From contig JAHBYU010000001.1 of assembly GCA_019635775.1 (NCBI GenBank), positions 124,001-188,000 of the forward strand: a stretch of DNA of 64,000 nucleotides. The letters are read 5' to 3'. Position 1 is the first letter of the stretch, and every line of letters starts with the position of its first letter. Shown here piece by piece: positions 29,209-38,092 of this stretch. The DNA is from Rhizobiaceae bacterium (lineage in GTDB: Bacteria > Pseudomonadota > Alphaproteobacteria > Rhizobiales > Rhizobiaceae). The position numbers were made by a program, and so were the translations under genes. The notes below the pieces were generated by a model. It saw only the letters and a program-made list of their open reading frames with translations, was not told the origin of the DNA and made no database searches.

Positions 29209-29239
29209 GAAACTTACGCGGATGATGTAGGAAACTTAC
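29209..29239. promoter_or_regulatory. Candidate RpiR operator (two direct repeats)
   Basis: GAAACTTAC occurs at 29209-29217 and again at 29231-29239, exactly 22 bases apart, so both copies face the same side of the helix. They lie 38 bases upstream of the regulator start and about 160 bases before the ABC operon. Binding by the neighbouring RpiR protein is inferred from position only. Confidence 0.5.
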
Positions 29240-29397
29240 AGGCATGACAAGACAGAAAAGCGTTATAATCTGCTGGAATTTGGATTCTTGGCTTTTGCAT
29301 CGCGGCAGGCTTGACTCATTTAGTCGGATAGTTACAAACTGGGGAAATTGCGATCCGGACAACGAGATCGCTGCGTCGATCAGGGGACGGCGGTGGA

Positions 29398-30216
29398 ATG
29401 ACAGGCGAGAATACCGATCAGCCGAAACTGCGGGTCAAGAACGCCACGAAGGTGTACCAGACGCGTTCGGGCGACCTGCTCGCAATCGACCGTTGCTCGG
29501 TCGATATCAGGGCCGGCGAGATCGTCTCTATCGTCGGTCCGTCCGGATGCGGGAAGACCACGCTGCTATGGTCAATGTCGGGGCTGCACGGGCTGACGGC
29601 GGGTGAAGTTCTTCTCGGCGGGAAGCCCGTGACCGGGCCCAATCCTGAAATCGGCATGGTCTTTCAGGAGGCCAATCTGCTGCCTTGGCGCAACCTTGAC
29701 GCCAACATCAATTTTCCGTTCGAGATAAAGGGCACCAGGCCTGATCGCGTCTGGATCGACGAGTTGTTGAATCGGGTCGGTCTCGAGGGATTCGGCGGCC
29801 GGTTCCCGCGCGAACTTTCAGGCGGAATGCAGCAGCGCGCGGCGCTTGTGCGGGCACTTTCCTACAAGCCTTCGGTGCTGCTGATGGATGAGCCTTTCGG
29901 GGCGCTCGACGCTTTCACGCGCGAGGAAATGAACAGGTTGGTCGAGGAGATATGGCTGGATACGCCGACGACCATCGTCCTCATCACCCATTCGATCGAG
30001 GAAGCCATTTTCCTGTCGGATCGGATCGTGGTGCTGAGTTCGCGCCCGGGCCGGGTGGCAAACATCTACGACGTGAACTTTCCGCGTCCGCGATCGCTGG
30101 AGATCATGTCGACCAAGGAGGTGTTCGACCTGACCAACGCGATCAAGAGAGAAATCGTCGGTAAGCAGCAGAGCCGTTTTGCGCAACCGGCAGCAGTCCA
30201 GCCGGCGGCGGAGTGA
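29398..30216 (+). CDS. ABC transporter ATP-binding protein (NitT/TauT family)
   Basis: A 272-residue ATPase of the SsuB/TauB type. Walker A is GPSGCGKTT near residue 50, the Q-loop region is GMVFQEANLLPWRN, the signature LSGGMQQRAALVRAL, Walker B VLLMDEPFGALD, and the switch His lies in ITHSIEEAIFLSDR. The partners downstream are one permease and a periplasmic binding protein. It is the first gene of a long co-directional operon to 39573 and is divergent from the RpiR gene. The family moves nitrate, taurine, sulfonates, pyrimidine precursors and others, so the substrate is open. Confidence 0.94.
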   Translation: MTGENTDQPKLRVKNATKVYQTRSGDLLAIDRCSVDIRAGEIVSIVGPSGCGKTTLLWSMSGLHGLTAGEVLLGGKPVTGPNPEIGMVFQEANLLPWRNLDANINFPFEIKGTRPDRVWIDELLNRVGLEGFGGRFPRELSGGMQQRAALVRALSYKPSVLLMDEPFGALDAFTREEMNRLVEEIWLDTPTTIVLITHSIEEAIFLSDRIVVLSSRPGRVANIYDVNFPRPRSLEIMSTKEVFDLTNAIKREIVGKQQSRFAQPAAVQPAAE

Positions 30217-30223
30217 GGATCCC

Positions 30224-31069
30224 GTGAGCGAAACCGACGCAATTCCCGAATTCAAGGGCAGGGCCGGCGCCGGCGGCGATGTTGGCATCACGAACATGTC
30301 GGCCCTGACTTCGGGGCCTGGCATCAAATCGGTCCGCGAGGTGCTGGCCATCCTGCTCGTCGCCGTCATCATCATCGGCGGCACCGAACTGCTGCTGAAC
30401 ATTTTCCAGGTTCCGCAATACGTCCTGCCGAAGCCGAGCGAGATAGCTGTTGCGCTTGTAACGGAGTTTCCGCTGATCGCTCCTCATCTGGGACATACGC
30501 TGGTGGAGCTTTTCGCGGGCTTTGCGATCGGCGCGACCGTCGGCCTGATCCTTGCAGGCGTCATCACCCAGTTTCCCTTCGCCGAGAAGATCGTGACGCC
30601 CTATATCCTGCTTCTGGTCACGACGCCGATGCTGGCCCTTGTTCCTCTGCTCATCCTGCGCTTCGGCTTTGGGTATGAGCCGCGCATCATCGCGGTCGCG
30701 CTGGCGGCCGGCCCGATGGTGATGATCAACGCCGCGACGGGTTTTCGCCGCGTCGACGCCGGCAAGATCGCGCTTGCCCGTTCCTATGGTGCGTCCACCT
30801 TCCAGATTTTCTGGAAGGTTCGCGCGCCGATGGCGTTGCCCATGATCTTTGTCGGCCTGATGGTCGGTTCGATCTTCGGCCTGCTCACCGCAGTTGGCGC
30901 CGAAATGGTGGGTGGCGGCTTCGGCCTCGGCAACCGCCTCACATCCTATTCGTCCATGATCCAGATGCCGCAATTCTTCGCGGTGGTCCTGATCCTCTCC
31001 ATACTGGGCATTCTCATCTACGTGACGTTCTTCCTGCTCGGGAAGAAGTTCGCGAGCTGGGAAGCCTGA
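30224..31069 (+). CDS. ABC transporter permease (NitT/TauT family)
   Basis: A 281-residue permease starting at GTG 30224 (VSETDAIPEF) with AGGA upstream. A soluble N-terminal stretch of about 35 residues precedes six helices. The EAA loop reads ATGFRRVDAGKIALARSYGASTFQIFWKVRAPMALP. The motif LPKPSEIAVALV before helix 2 is typical for SsuC/TauC. It follows the ATPase by 7 bases. Confidence 0.93.
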   Translation: MSETDAIPEFKGRAGAGGDVGITNMSALTSGPGIKSVREVLAILLVAVIIIGGTELLLNIFQVPQYVLPKPSEIAVALVTEFPLIAPHLGHTLVELFAGFAIGATVGLILAGVITQFPFAEKIVTPYILLLVTTPMLALVPLLILRFGFGYEPRIIAVALAAGPMVMINAATGFRRVDAGKIALARSYGASTFQIFWKVRAPMALPMIFVGLMVGSIFGLLTAVGAEMVGGGFGLGNRLTSYSSMIQMPQFFAVVLILSILGILIYVTFFLLGKKFASWEA

Positions 31070-31140
31070 GTCATGCCTGTCGCCGGGAGGAAGTGGCGAC
31101 AGGAGTAGTCCAGAGAAACGAACTCGTAGGGGTAACTGAA

Positions 31141-32286
31141 ATGATGAATCGCCGTATATTCCTTCAGGTCTCCGCAGCGGGCGTGGTGACAGCCACCACG
31201 CTTGGGCGTCCGCGCCTCGCCCAGGCGGAGGCTTATTCCAAATTCACGTGGATCTCGCCGCGCGGCACGCTCGAAGTGCTCGACGACTATCCGTTCTGGA
31301 TAGGCAAGAAGATGGGCTACTTCTCCAAGGACGAGCTTGGCATCGACGTGGATATGCAGCCCGGTCCGTCGGACGGCACCGCCACGGTCAAGTTCGTGGA
31401 TGTGGGCCAGGCCGACATGGGCTTCCCTTCTCCCGGCGTGTTCTCGTTTGCCCTCGAGAACGGCATGAAGCTGAAATCCGCATTCCACATGGGCGCGAAG
31501 GACACCTTCAGCCTCGCCTTCCGCAAGGGAGAGGGCACGAACGACCTCAAGACGCTGGAAGGCAAGACCATCCTTCTCGGCTCGGCGGCGTGGCAGTCGA
31601 TCGTCGACCCGATGCTCGGCGTCCAGGGCGTCGACATCACCAAGGTGAAGTATGTCGAGGCTGGCTGGCCGACTTGGGCGACCGCCTTGAAGGCCGGACA
31701 GGGCGACGCGGCCCTGTCGTGGGAAGGCCTGCGCGCCGAATGGATCGGCAGCGGGCTGGACTTCGAGTACTGGCTTGGCGTGCAGCGCTCGCCGCTCTTC
31801 GCGAACACGTTTGTCGTGCGCGCCGCCGACCTCGACGATCCGGACAAGAAGGCATTTCTGGACAAGTATCTGCGTGGATGGGCGATGGGCCTTGAGTTCG
31901 GCTACCAGAACCCGCGTGCGGCCGTCGAAGCCGTATTCGAGCAGTTCCCGACGCTTGCCTCCAACATTGGTCCGGAGCTGGGCGTGACATCCATCCTGCA
32001 GCAGATCGCGGTCTTCCGCGGCGACATGGACAAGCGCAAGGGCTGGGGCGATCACGACATGGCCCAGTGGCAGACCTTCTTCGACGAGATCTACAAGCTC
32101 AAGCAGGTCTCCAATCCGATCAAGGCCGAGGACGTCTGCTCTAACGACTGCATCGCGGCGGCTAACGACTTCGATCATGCGAAAGTCAAGGCCGATGCGG
32201 ACGGCTACAAGCTCAGCGATGCGTTCGCGGCGATCGATGTGGAGAAGATCAAGGCGCATCTCTACGACCAGGCCGTTCCGGGCTGA
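31141..32286 (+). CDS. ABC transporter substrate-binding protein (NMT1/THI5-like)
   Basis: A 381-residue periplasmic protein. The N-terminus MMNRRIFLQVSAAGVV has a twin-arginine motif (RRIFLQ), so export by Tat is likely, with cleavage after AQA. The mature part shows the NMT1-like order: YPFWIGKKMGYFSKDELGIDVDM, DMGFPSPGVFSFALENGMKL, and TILLGSAAWQSIVDPMLG. Two Cys occur late (DVCSNDC). Start at 31141 or 31144 cannot be separated. Its ligand defines the substrate of the operon; nothing in the sequence names it. Confidence 0.88.
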   Translation: MMNRRIFLQVSAAGVVTATTLGRPRLAQAEAYSKFTWISPRGTLEVLDDYPFWIGKKMGYFSKDELGIDVDMQPGPSDGTATVKFVDVGQADMGFPSPGVFSFALENGMKLKSAFHMGAKDTFSLAFRKGEGTNDLKTLEGKTILLGSAAWQSIVDPMLGVQGVDITKVKYVEAGWPTWATALKAGQGDAALSWEGLRAEWIGSGLDFEYWLGVQRSPLFANTFVVRAADLDDPDKKAFLDKYLRGWAMGLEFGYQNPRAAVEAVFEQFPTLASNIGPELGVTSILQQIAVFRGDMDKRKGWGDHDMAQWQTFFDEIYKLKQVSNPIKAEDVCSNDCIAAANDFDHAKVKADADGYKLSDAFAAIDVEKIKAHLYDQAVPG

Positions 32287-32354
32287 TCGTAGACCGCAAC
32301 AAGGCGGGCGGCGATAGCCGCCTGCCAGTATGACCATTGCATCGGGAGGGCCGT

Positions 32355-33440
32355 ATGGCTGACAAGGTAAGAGTTCTCGTCGTGGGGCTTGGCAATATGG
32401 GCGCGTCCCATGCCAGCGCATATCATCGCAATCCGGGCTTCGAGATTGTCGGTCTCGTCAGCCGGACGATCAAGTCGAAGCCGATACCCGATGAATTGAA
32501 GGGTTACCCGCTTTTCGAGAACTACGAGGAAGCGCTCGCAGCCACGAAGCCGGATGCCGTGTCCATCAACACATGGCCGAATACGCATGCGGAATATGCC
32601 ATGAAGGCGTTGAACGCCGGCGCGCATGTGTTCATGGAAAAGCCGCTTGCCACCAACATCGAGGATGCGGAAGCGGTCGTCAAACTCGCCCGCGAGAAGA
32701 ACAAGAAACTGGTGCTCGGCTACATCCTGCGGGTTCATCCCAGCTGGGTGAAATTCATCGAGTTGGGCAAGACGCTCGGCAAGCCACTCGTGATGCGGCT
32801 CAACCTCAACCAGCAGAGCAACGGGCCGGCCTGGGCCTGGCACAAGAACCTGATCGACAGCCTGATCCCGATCGTGGATTGCGGTGTGCATTATGTGGAC
32901 GTGATGTGCCAGCTCACGGATGCCAAGCCGGTGCGCGTTCACGGCATCGGCGCCAAACTGTGGGAGGACGCGGCAAAGCAGAATTACGGCCACCTCCATG
33001 TGACTTTCGACGACGGTTCGGTCGGCTGGTATGAGGCGGGCTGGGGGCCGATGATGAGCGAAGAGGCTTTCTTCGTGAAGGATGTCGTCGGACCGAAGGG
33101 CGCCGTCTCGATCGTTCCGGGCCACTCCGAAGGCAAGGACCAGCTTGCCGATGTTTCCGACTCGGCGGACATCGACCGTCACACCAAGACGGATGCGATC
33201 CGCTACCATCACGCTGAGGTCGGTCCTGACAAGAACTTCGTCAAGAAGGACGAGATGTTCAACATGACGGACGAGCCTGGGCATCAGGAACTGTGCGACC
33301 GGGAACAGGCCTTCTTCCTCAAGGCCATCCAGGAAGACCTCGATCTCAGCGAGTCGATGGATGCAGCGGTAAACAGCCTGCGCATTGTGCTCGCGGCAGA
33401 GCAATCCATAAACGAGAAGCGGGTCGTCGAACTGGCCTGA
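32355..33440 (+). CDS. Gfo/Idh/MocA family oxidoreductase
   Basis: A 361-residue NAD(P)-dependent dehydrogenase. GGGAGG precedes the ATG at 32355. The Rossmann motif is VVGLGNMGASHASAY near residue 8, and MEKPLATN near 92 carries the conserved EKP Lys. The C-terminal sheet domain includes PIVDCGVHYVDVMCQL, whose DxGxH pattern supplies catalytic Asp/His. These enzymes oxidise or reduce sugars, inositols or their acids. It follows the binding-protein gene by 68 bases in the same operon. Confidence 0.92.
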   Translation: MADKVRVLVVGLGNMGASHASAYHRNPGFEIVGLVSRTIKSKPIPDELKGYPLFENYEEALAATKPDAVSINTWPNTHAEYAMKALNAGAHVFMEKPLATNIEDAEAVVKLAREKNKKLVLGYILRVHPSWVKFIELGKTLGKPLVMRLNLNQQSNGPAWAWHKNLIDSLIPIVDCGVHYVDVMCQLTDAKPVRVHGIGAKLWEDAAKQNYGHLHVTFDDGSVGWYEAGWGPMMSEEAFFVKDVVGPKGAVSIVPGHSEGKDQLADVSDSADIDRHTKTDAIRYHHAEVGPDKNFVKKDEMFNMTDEPGHQELCDREQAFFLKAIQEDLDLSESMDAAVNSLRIVLAAEQSINEKRVVELA

Positions 33441-33515
33441 TCCGCACTATTGCATCGACATGCGGAGCGGGCCGCTGGTCCGCCCGATGCCGGTCGAACC
33501 AACCGGAGAAATTCG

Positions 33516-34730
33516 ATGAGTGAATCGGCAGCCGAACGAGATTTCGATCTCGTTCTCACGGGTGGCCGTGTTCTCGACGAGCGCAACGGCGTGGACGATG
33601 TGCTGGACGTGGCCGTCATATCCGGCCGTATCGCCGCAGTGGGCACGAACCTGTCGGTACGTGGCCGAAATGTGCAGGATGTCAGTGGCGCCATTGTTGC
33701 GCCCGGCCTGATCGACATCCACACCCATGTCTATCACAAGGCTACCTCCCTCAGCGTTGATCCGGGCTTCATATCGCGACGCTCGGCGACCACAACGCTG
33801 GTCGATGCAGGCAGCGCGGGGGCAGGAAATTACGACGGATTCCGCGACTATGTGATGACGCATTGTCCCTATCGCATCTTCGCTTTTCTCAACATCTCGT
33901 TTCCAGGAATCTTCGGCTTCGACAAGGGCGTCTCGATCGGCGAAGCGACGCTGCGCCACATGCTGCCGGTCGATCGCTGCGTCGCCAAGATCGAGGCGAA
34001 CCGGGATCGCATCATCGGTGTGAAGGTGCGCATTGGCGGACCCGTCACCGGCGAACTCGGGTTGGGAGCGCTGGAACTGGCGCTTGAGGCAGCGAACGCC
34101 GTCAACCTGCCGCTGATGACGCATATAGGCACGGCGCCGCCAAGCTATGCCGATGTCGTGTCGATGCTGCGGCCGGGCGATATTCTTACACACTGTTTCC
34201 GCCCGGCTCCCAACAGCGCGCTCGGCGACGACGGGCGTGTCCTGCCCGAAGTGCGCGCAGCACGCGAGCGTGGCGTGCTGTTCGACATCGCACACGGCAT
34301 GGGCGCGTTTGGCTATGAAACGGCGGAAGGTGCGCTTGCCGACAACTTCCTGCCCGACCTCATCTCATCGGACGTGCATGTGATCGCAGTCGAAGGGCCG
34401 GGCTACGACCTGCTGCATACGATGAGCAAGCTGTTGAATTGCGGCCTGTCGTTGCCCGATGTGATCGGCATGTCCACGAGCCGTCCGGCGCTGGCGATCC
34501 GCAAGCCCGAGATTGGTCATCTGGGCGTGGGGGCACCAGCCGATATCACCGTCCTGAAGCAGGTTGAAAGCAACTATGTATTCGAAGACGTGGTCGGGGC
34601 GAGAAGACAGGGAACGACCCTGTTGCAACCCGTCTCGGTCTACATCGCGGGCAAGTCGATGGAGTTGGCGCACCGACCTTTCGAGGAACCGTTCATCCTG
34701 AGCGGTTCCTGTTGCGGACACAGCCACTGA
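33516..34730 (+). CDS. Amidohydrolase/deacetylase family metallohydrolase (cog3964 type)
   Basis: A 404-residue amidohydrolase-superfamily protein; CGGAGA precedes the ATG at 33516. DIHTHVYHKAT holds the HxH metal pair near residue 70, GVKVRIGG the probable carboxylated bridging Lys, LMTHIG and LTHCF the next His residues, and SSDVH the final Asp. This set matches cog3964 (Atu3266, EF0837), where acetyl-(R)-mandelate esterase activity has been shown and the natural substrate is unsettled. It would cleave an amide or ester bond in the imported compound. The C-terminus ends in SGSCCGHSH, which may bind metal. Confidence 0.88.
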   Translation: MSESAAERDFDLVLTGGRVLDERNGVDDVLDVAVISGRIAAVGTNLSVRGRNVQDVSGAIVAPGLIDIHTHVYHKATSLSVDPGFISRRSATTTLVDAGSAGAGNYDGFRDYVMTHCPYRIFAFLNISFPGIFGFDKGVSIGEATLRHMLPVDRCVAKIEANRDRIIGVKVRIGGPVTGELGLGALELALEAANAVNLPLMTHIGTAPPSYADVVSMLRPGDILTHCFRPAPNSALGDDGRVLPEVRAARERGVLFDIAHGMGAFGYETAEGALADNFLPDLISSDVHVIAVEGPGYDLLHTMSKLLNCGLSLPDVIGMSTSRPALAIRKPEIGHLGVGAPADITVLKQVESNYVFEDVVGARRQGTTLLQPVSVYIAGKSMELAHRPFEEPFILSGSCCGHSH

Positions 34731-34744
34731 CGGGGGATGGAAGC

Positions 34745-35923
34745 GTGAGTTACAAGGCCATCTACACCTACGCATGGGATCTGGCGGAAACCGGCGTTGC
34801 TGCAGCTACGGAAGAGTTTCGCACTCTTGGCCTGGATACCGTGACGATCGCGGGAAGCTACCATGCCGGCAAGTTCATGCGTCCGCATGGCGAGGCCGGA
34901 AAAGTCTATTTCCCGGATGACGGCACCGTCTATTTCAAGGCCGACCCGTCGCGCTATGGCGCGATCAAGCCGGTTCCGAACGGCCCACTCGGTGATCGCG
35001 ACATGCTGCGTGAACTCATTGACAACGGGAGCATGTCCGTCAACGTCTGGCTCGTACTGCTGCACAACACGCGGCTTGGCATGGCCCATCCGGCTTCGGT
35101 GGTCCGCAACGCTTTCGGCGATCCTTACTACTACAATCTCTGTCCGTCCGCGCCGGAAGCGCGTGCCTATGCGATCGGCCTCGCCAAGGACGTCACGGAA
35201 AACTATCCGGTACGGGGAATTTCCGTCGAGGCTCCCGGTTTCACCCCTTACGCGCATGGGTATCACCACGAATTCGCGCTTATGAAGTCAAATGCGTGGC
35301 TGGAGAATATGCTCGGACTTTGCTTCTGCGAGCATTGCATTTCCGGCGCAGAAAAGGCCGGCATCGATGCGCGCCGCTTCAAGGCAGAGGTCGCAGGCGA
35401 TTTGGCAGTCTATCTGGACAGCGATATCGACTATCCCGACGACATGGCGCAGGCGTTCTGGCGCGCCGACATCGCGACGCATGACGATCTGCGGCGCTAT
35501 CTGGATTTCCGAAGAGGCGTTGTCACATCCCTGATCGCGGAAATCCGGGCCAGCGTCCGCAGGGATGCCGAGGTGGCCGTTATTCCGTCGGTAGCCCGGC
35601 CGACAGGCGGGTGCTGGTATGAGGGCAGCGATCTGGCCGCCTTCGCCGACAATGCCGGTATCATCGAAGCCTGTTTCTATGAGCCGGCAGCAGAGCGCGT
35701 TAAGGCGGACCTGTTCGACATCAGGCGGCGCACAAAAGGGAAGGGCACGTTACGTGGCATCCTGCGGCCCTCTCATCCCGATATTTCGAACAAGGGCGAG
35801 TTCCTCGAAGCCGTATCCGCGCTGCGCGCGGGCGGAGTGGAGGAACTCGCATTCTACAACTGGGGACATTTGCGCCGGGCGAACCTCGCCTGGATTGGCG
35901 ATGCCCTGCGAGGTTCGGCATGA
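34745..35923 (+). CDS. Unknown protein, glycoside-hydrolase-like TIM barrel
   Basis: A 392-residue soluble protein. I take the GTG at 34745 (VSYKAIYTYAWDLAETG) with GGATGGAAG upstream. The layout suggests a TIM barrel: TVTIAGSYHAGKFMRPHG, VNVWLVLLHNTRLG, YYYNLCPSAPEARAYAIGLAKDV, RGISVEAPGFTPYAHGYHHEF, and GLCFCEHC, a CxCxxC-like motif found in several uncharacterised glycoside-hydrolase-like families. E at RGISVEAPG could be catalytic. There is no signal peptide, so it acts in the cytosol. I cannot name a family. It overlaps the next gene by four bases and so belongs to the pathway. Confidence 0.6.
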   Translation: MSYKAIYTYAWDLAETGVAAATEEFRTLGLDTVTIAGSYHAGKFMRPHGEAGKVYFPDDGTVYFKADPSRYGAIKPVPNGPLGDRDMLRELIDNGSMSVNVWLVLLHNTRLGMAHPASVVRNAFGDPYYYNLCPSAPEARAYAIGLAKDVTENYPVRGISVEAPGFTPYAHGYHHEFALMKSNAWLENMLGLCFCEHCISGAEKAGIDARRFKAEVAGDLAVYLDSDIDYPDDMAQAFWRADIATHDDLRRYLDFRRGVVTSLIAEIRASVRRDAEVAVIPSVARPTGGCWYEGSDLAAFADNAGIIEACFYEPAAERVKADLFDIRRRTKGKGTLRGILRPSHPDISNKGEFLEAVSALRAGGVEELAFYNWGHLRRANLAWIGDALRGSA

Positions 35924-36699
35924 GCGGACAGTTTTCCGGCAAGACAGTCGCTATCACCGGTGCGGCGGGCGGTATCGGCCAATGGCTTTGCCGTTTCTTC
36001 GGTCGCGACGGAGCAACAATCGCTGCGCTCGACCGCAGCGACAAGGTGGAAGCGCTTGTCCGGGAGCTGTCCGGCGAGGGTATCCAGGCGAAGGCCGCCC
36101 TTGCCGACATCGCATCGACGGAACAGGTGCAGAAGGCATTCGCGTCGTTTGGTGATGTGCACCTGCTGATCAACAACGCAGGCGTTTCGCGCCATCCCAC
36201 GCTTGCGGTTACCGATCCGGCAGGCTGGGAGGCCGACATGGCATCGAACCTAAACGGCGCCTATACCTGTTCCCACGCGGTCCTCCCCCAGATGATGGAG
36301 CGCCGCGCGGGTTCCATCGTCAATGTGGGCTCGGTCAACGGTTTGTCCGCGCTCGGCGATCCGGCCTACAGCGCGGCTAAGGCCGGAATGATCGCAATGA
36401 CGAAGGCGATCGCAATGGAATACGGGCGCTACGGGATCCGCGCCAACTGCGTCCTGCCGGGTACGGTGCGCACGCCGATCTGGGACGAGCGCAAGGCAAA
36501 GGACCCGAATGTGCTCAAACAGCTGGAACGCTGGTATCCGCTCGGTCGCATCGTCGAGCCGGACGAAGTGGCACGCGTCATAGCCTTCCTGGCGTCGGAT
36601 GCTGCCAGCGCCATTACCGGGGTTGCCCTGCCGGTGGATTGCGGCCTGACCGCCGGCAACATCGTCATGGCACGTGAACTGACGCTCGAGGATTTCTGA
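35920..36699 (+). CDS. Short-chain dehydrogenase/reductase
   Basis: A 259-residue classical SDR. ITGAAGGIGQW is the cofactor site, NNAG near residue 85 the structural motif, and the catalytic Ser lies in NVGSVNG with Y-x3-K in YSAAKAG. The end LPVDCGLTAGN fits the FabG-like group. The Asp in AALDRSD after beta-2 suggests NAD(H). It starts in an ATGA overlap with the unknown TIM-barrel gene. Confidence 0.92.
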   Translation: MSGQFSGKTVAITGAAGGIGQWLCRFFGRDGATIAALDRSDKVEALVRELSGEGIQAKAALADIASTEQVQKAFASFGDVHLLINNAGVSRHPTLAVTDPAGWEADMASNLNGAYTCSHAVLPQMMERRAGSIVNVGSVNGLSALGDPAYSAAKAGMIAMTKAIAMEYGRYGIRANCVLPGTVRTPIWDERKAKDPNVLKQLERWYPLGRIVEPDEVARVIAFLASDAASAITGVALPVDCGLTAGNIVMARELTLEDF

Positions 36700-36711
36700 G
36701 GGAGCATGAAG

Positions 36712-37710
36712 ATGAACCGTTTGCGTATCGGAGTGATCGGCCTTGGATGGTTTGGTGAGATCCATGCGGAGACCATCGCGGGGATTCCGAATTTCGAACT
36801 GAAGGCGCTGTGTACGCGCACGCCTGACAGGCTGGAGGCGATGGGCGAGAAGTTCGGCGTGACAAAGCTTTATCGCGACTACAACGACATGCTCGCCGAT
36901 CCCGAGATCGATGCGGTGTCGGTGTGCACCATGTGGGACCATCATCGCGAGCCGGCCATTGCCGCACTGAACGCCGGCAAGCACGTGTTCCTCGAAAAAC
37001 CGATCGCTTCGACGGTGGAGGACGCGAAGGCCATCACCGCAGCCTCAAAGGGGTCGAAGGGTATTCTCTTCATCGGTCATGTCGTGCGTTTCAATCCACG
37101 CTATCGCATGGCGAAACAGGCGATCGACGAGGGACGTATCGGCAAGATCGTGGCGATGTCGTCACGACGCAACATTCCGGCTGCCTGGACGCCAACCATT
37201 CTCAACAAGATCGGGCCGATCGTCGGCGATGCCATCCACGACACCGACATCATGCTGTGGTTCACGGGTGATCGGGTGGTGTCGACCTATGCCCAGACGA
37301 CCGATGTCCGCGGCCTGAAGTTTCCCGACATCGGCCAGACCATGTATCGCTTTGCGGGCGGCGCCACCGCTACCCTCGAAACGGTCTGGTGCATGCCCGA
37401 AAAGACGCCGTTCGACATTGACGAACGCATGTCCATCATCGGAACCGATGGCATCATCCACGTACAGGATACGTTCCCCAACCTCGGAATAGTGGATGGC
37501 AACCGGCTGCATTCGCCCGACACGACCTACTGGCCGATGTTCAACGGCGTGCGTGGTGGGGCTTTGCGCGACGAGTTCAGCTACTTCGCCGATTGCGCGC
37601 TGAACGGAAAGCCGGTGACGATCGGTACGCCGGAAGACGCGACAGCAGCACTTGAAGCGACGCTCGCCGCCGAACAGTCCGCGCGCACTGGGAATGTTGT
37701 GAGGATATAA
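36712..37710 (+). CDS. Gfo/Idh/MocA family oxidoreductase
   Basis: A 332-residue dehydrogenase, second of its family in this operon. GAGGGAG lies seven bases before the ATG at 36712; the ATG at 36706 is too close to that site. It has IGVIGLGWFGEIHAETIA, FLEKPIAS with the EKP Lys, and GDAIHDTDIMLWF where the catalytic DxxxH region lies. Two different Gfo/Idh enzymes in one operon suggest two redox steps or two epimeric substrates. Confidence 0.92.
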   Translation: MNRLRIGVIGLGWFGEIHAETIAGIPNFELKALCTRTPDRLEAMGEKFGVTKLYRDYNDMLADPEIDAVSVCTMWDHHREPAIAALNAGKHVFLEKPIASTVEDAKAITAASKGSKGILFIGHVVRFNPRYRMAKQAIDEGRIGKIVAMSSRRNIPAAWTPTILNKIGPIVGDAIHDTDIMLWFTGDRVVSTYAQTTDVRGLKFPDIGQTMYRFAGGATATLETVWCMPEKTPFDIDERMSIIGTDGIIHVQDTFPNLGIVDGNRLHSPDTTYWPMFNGVRGGALRDEFSYFADCALNGKPVTIGTPEDATAALEATLAAEQSARTGNVVRI

Positions 37711-38060
37711 TGACGCTCGAATACGTCTTCGACCACGTCGGCATAACCACGACCGAGCCGCAGCCGCAAGAGGATTGGGTCGAGGCGAGCAAGATCTGGG
37801 TCACCAACCCACGCAATCACCCGGAGCATATCGAGTTCCTGCGCTACAGGGAGGACAGCACGGTCCCGGACGCCGTACGCTACAATCCGCACGTCGCCTA
37901 TCGCGTGAAGGACCTCAAGCCGCACATTGAGGCTGACGGCGTGGAGATACTGATTCCTCCCTTCGTCGTGGGCGATTTTCTCGAAGTGGTTTTTGTACGC
38001 AAACACGGCATGGTTTTCGAGTATATGCGCTATCTTAAGGAGGGCTGGTTCGGAAACTAG
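37710..38060 (+). CDS. VOC (glyoxalase/bleomycin) fold protein
   Basis: A 116-residue protein. DHVGITTTEP opens the first beta-alpha-beta unit with a possible metal His, and HPEHIEFLRY, HVAYRVKDLKPHIEADG and FEYMRYL follow the vicinal-oxygen-chelate pattern. It is a single VOC module, so it is likely a dimer; isomerase, lyase or epimerase roles are all possible. Its start overlaps the stop of the upstream dehydrogenase by one base (TAATG). Confidence 0.75.
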   Translation: MTLEYVFDHVGITTTEPQPQEDWVEASKIWVTNPRNHPEHIEFLRYREDSTVPDAVRYNPHVAYRVKDLKPHIEADGVEILIPPFVVGDFLEVVFVRKHGMVFEYMRYLKEGWFGN

Positions 38061-38092
38061 AACCGCCCCTCGATAGCTGAGGAATGACAGCC

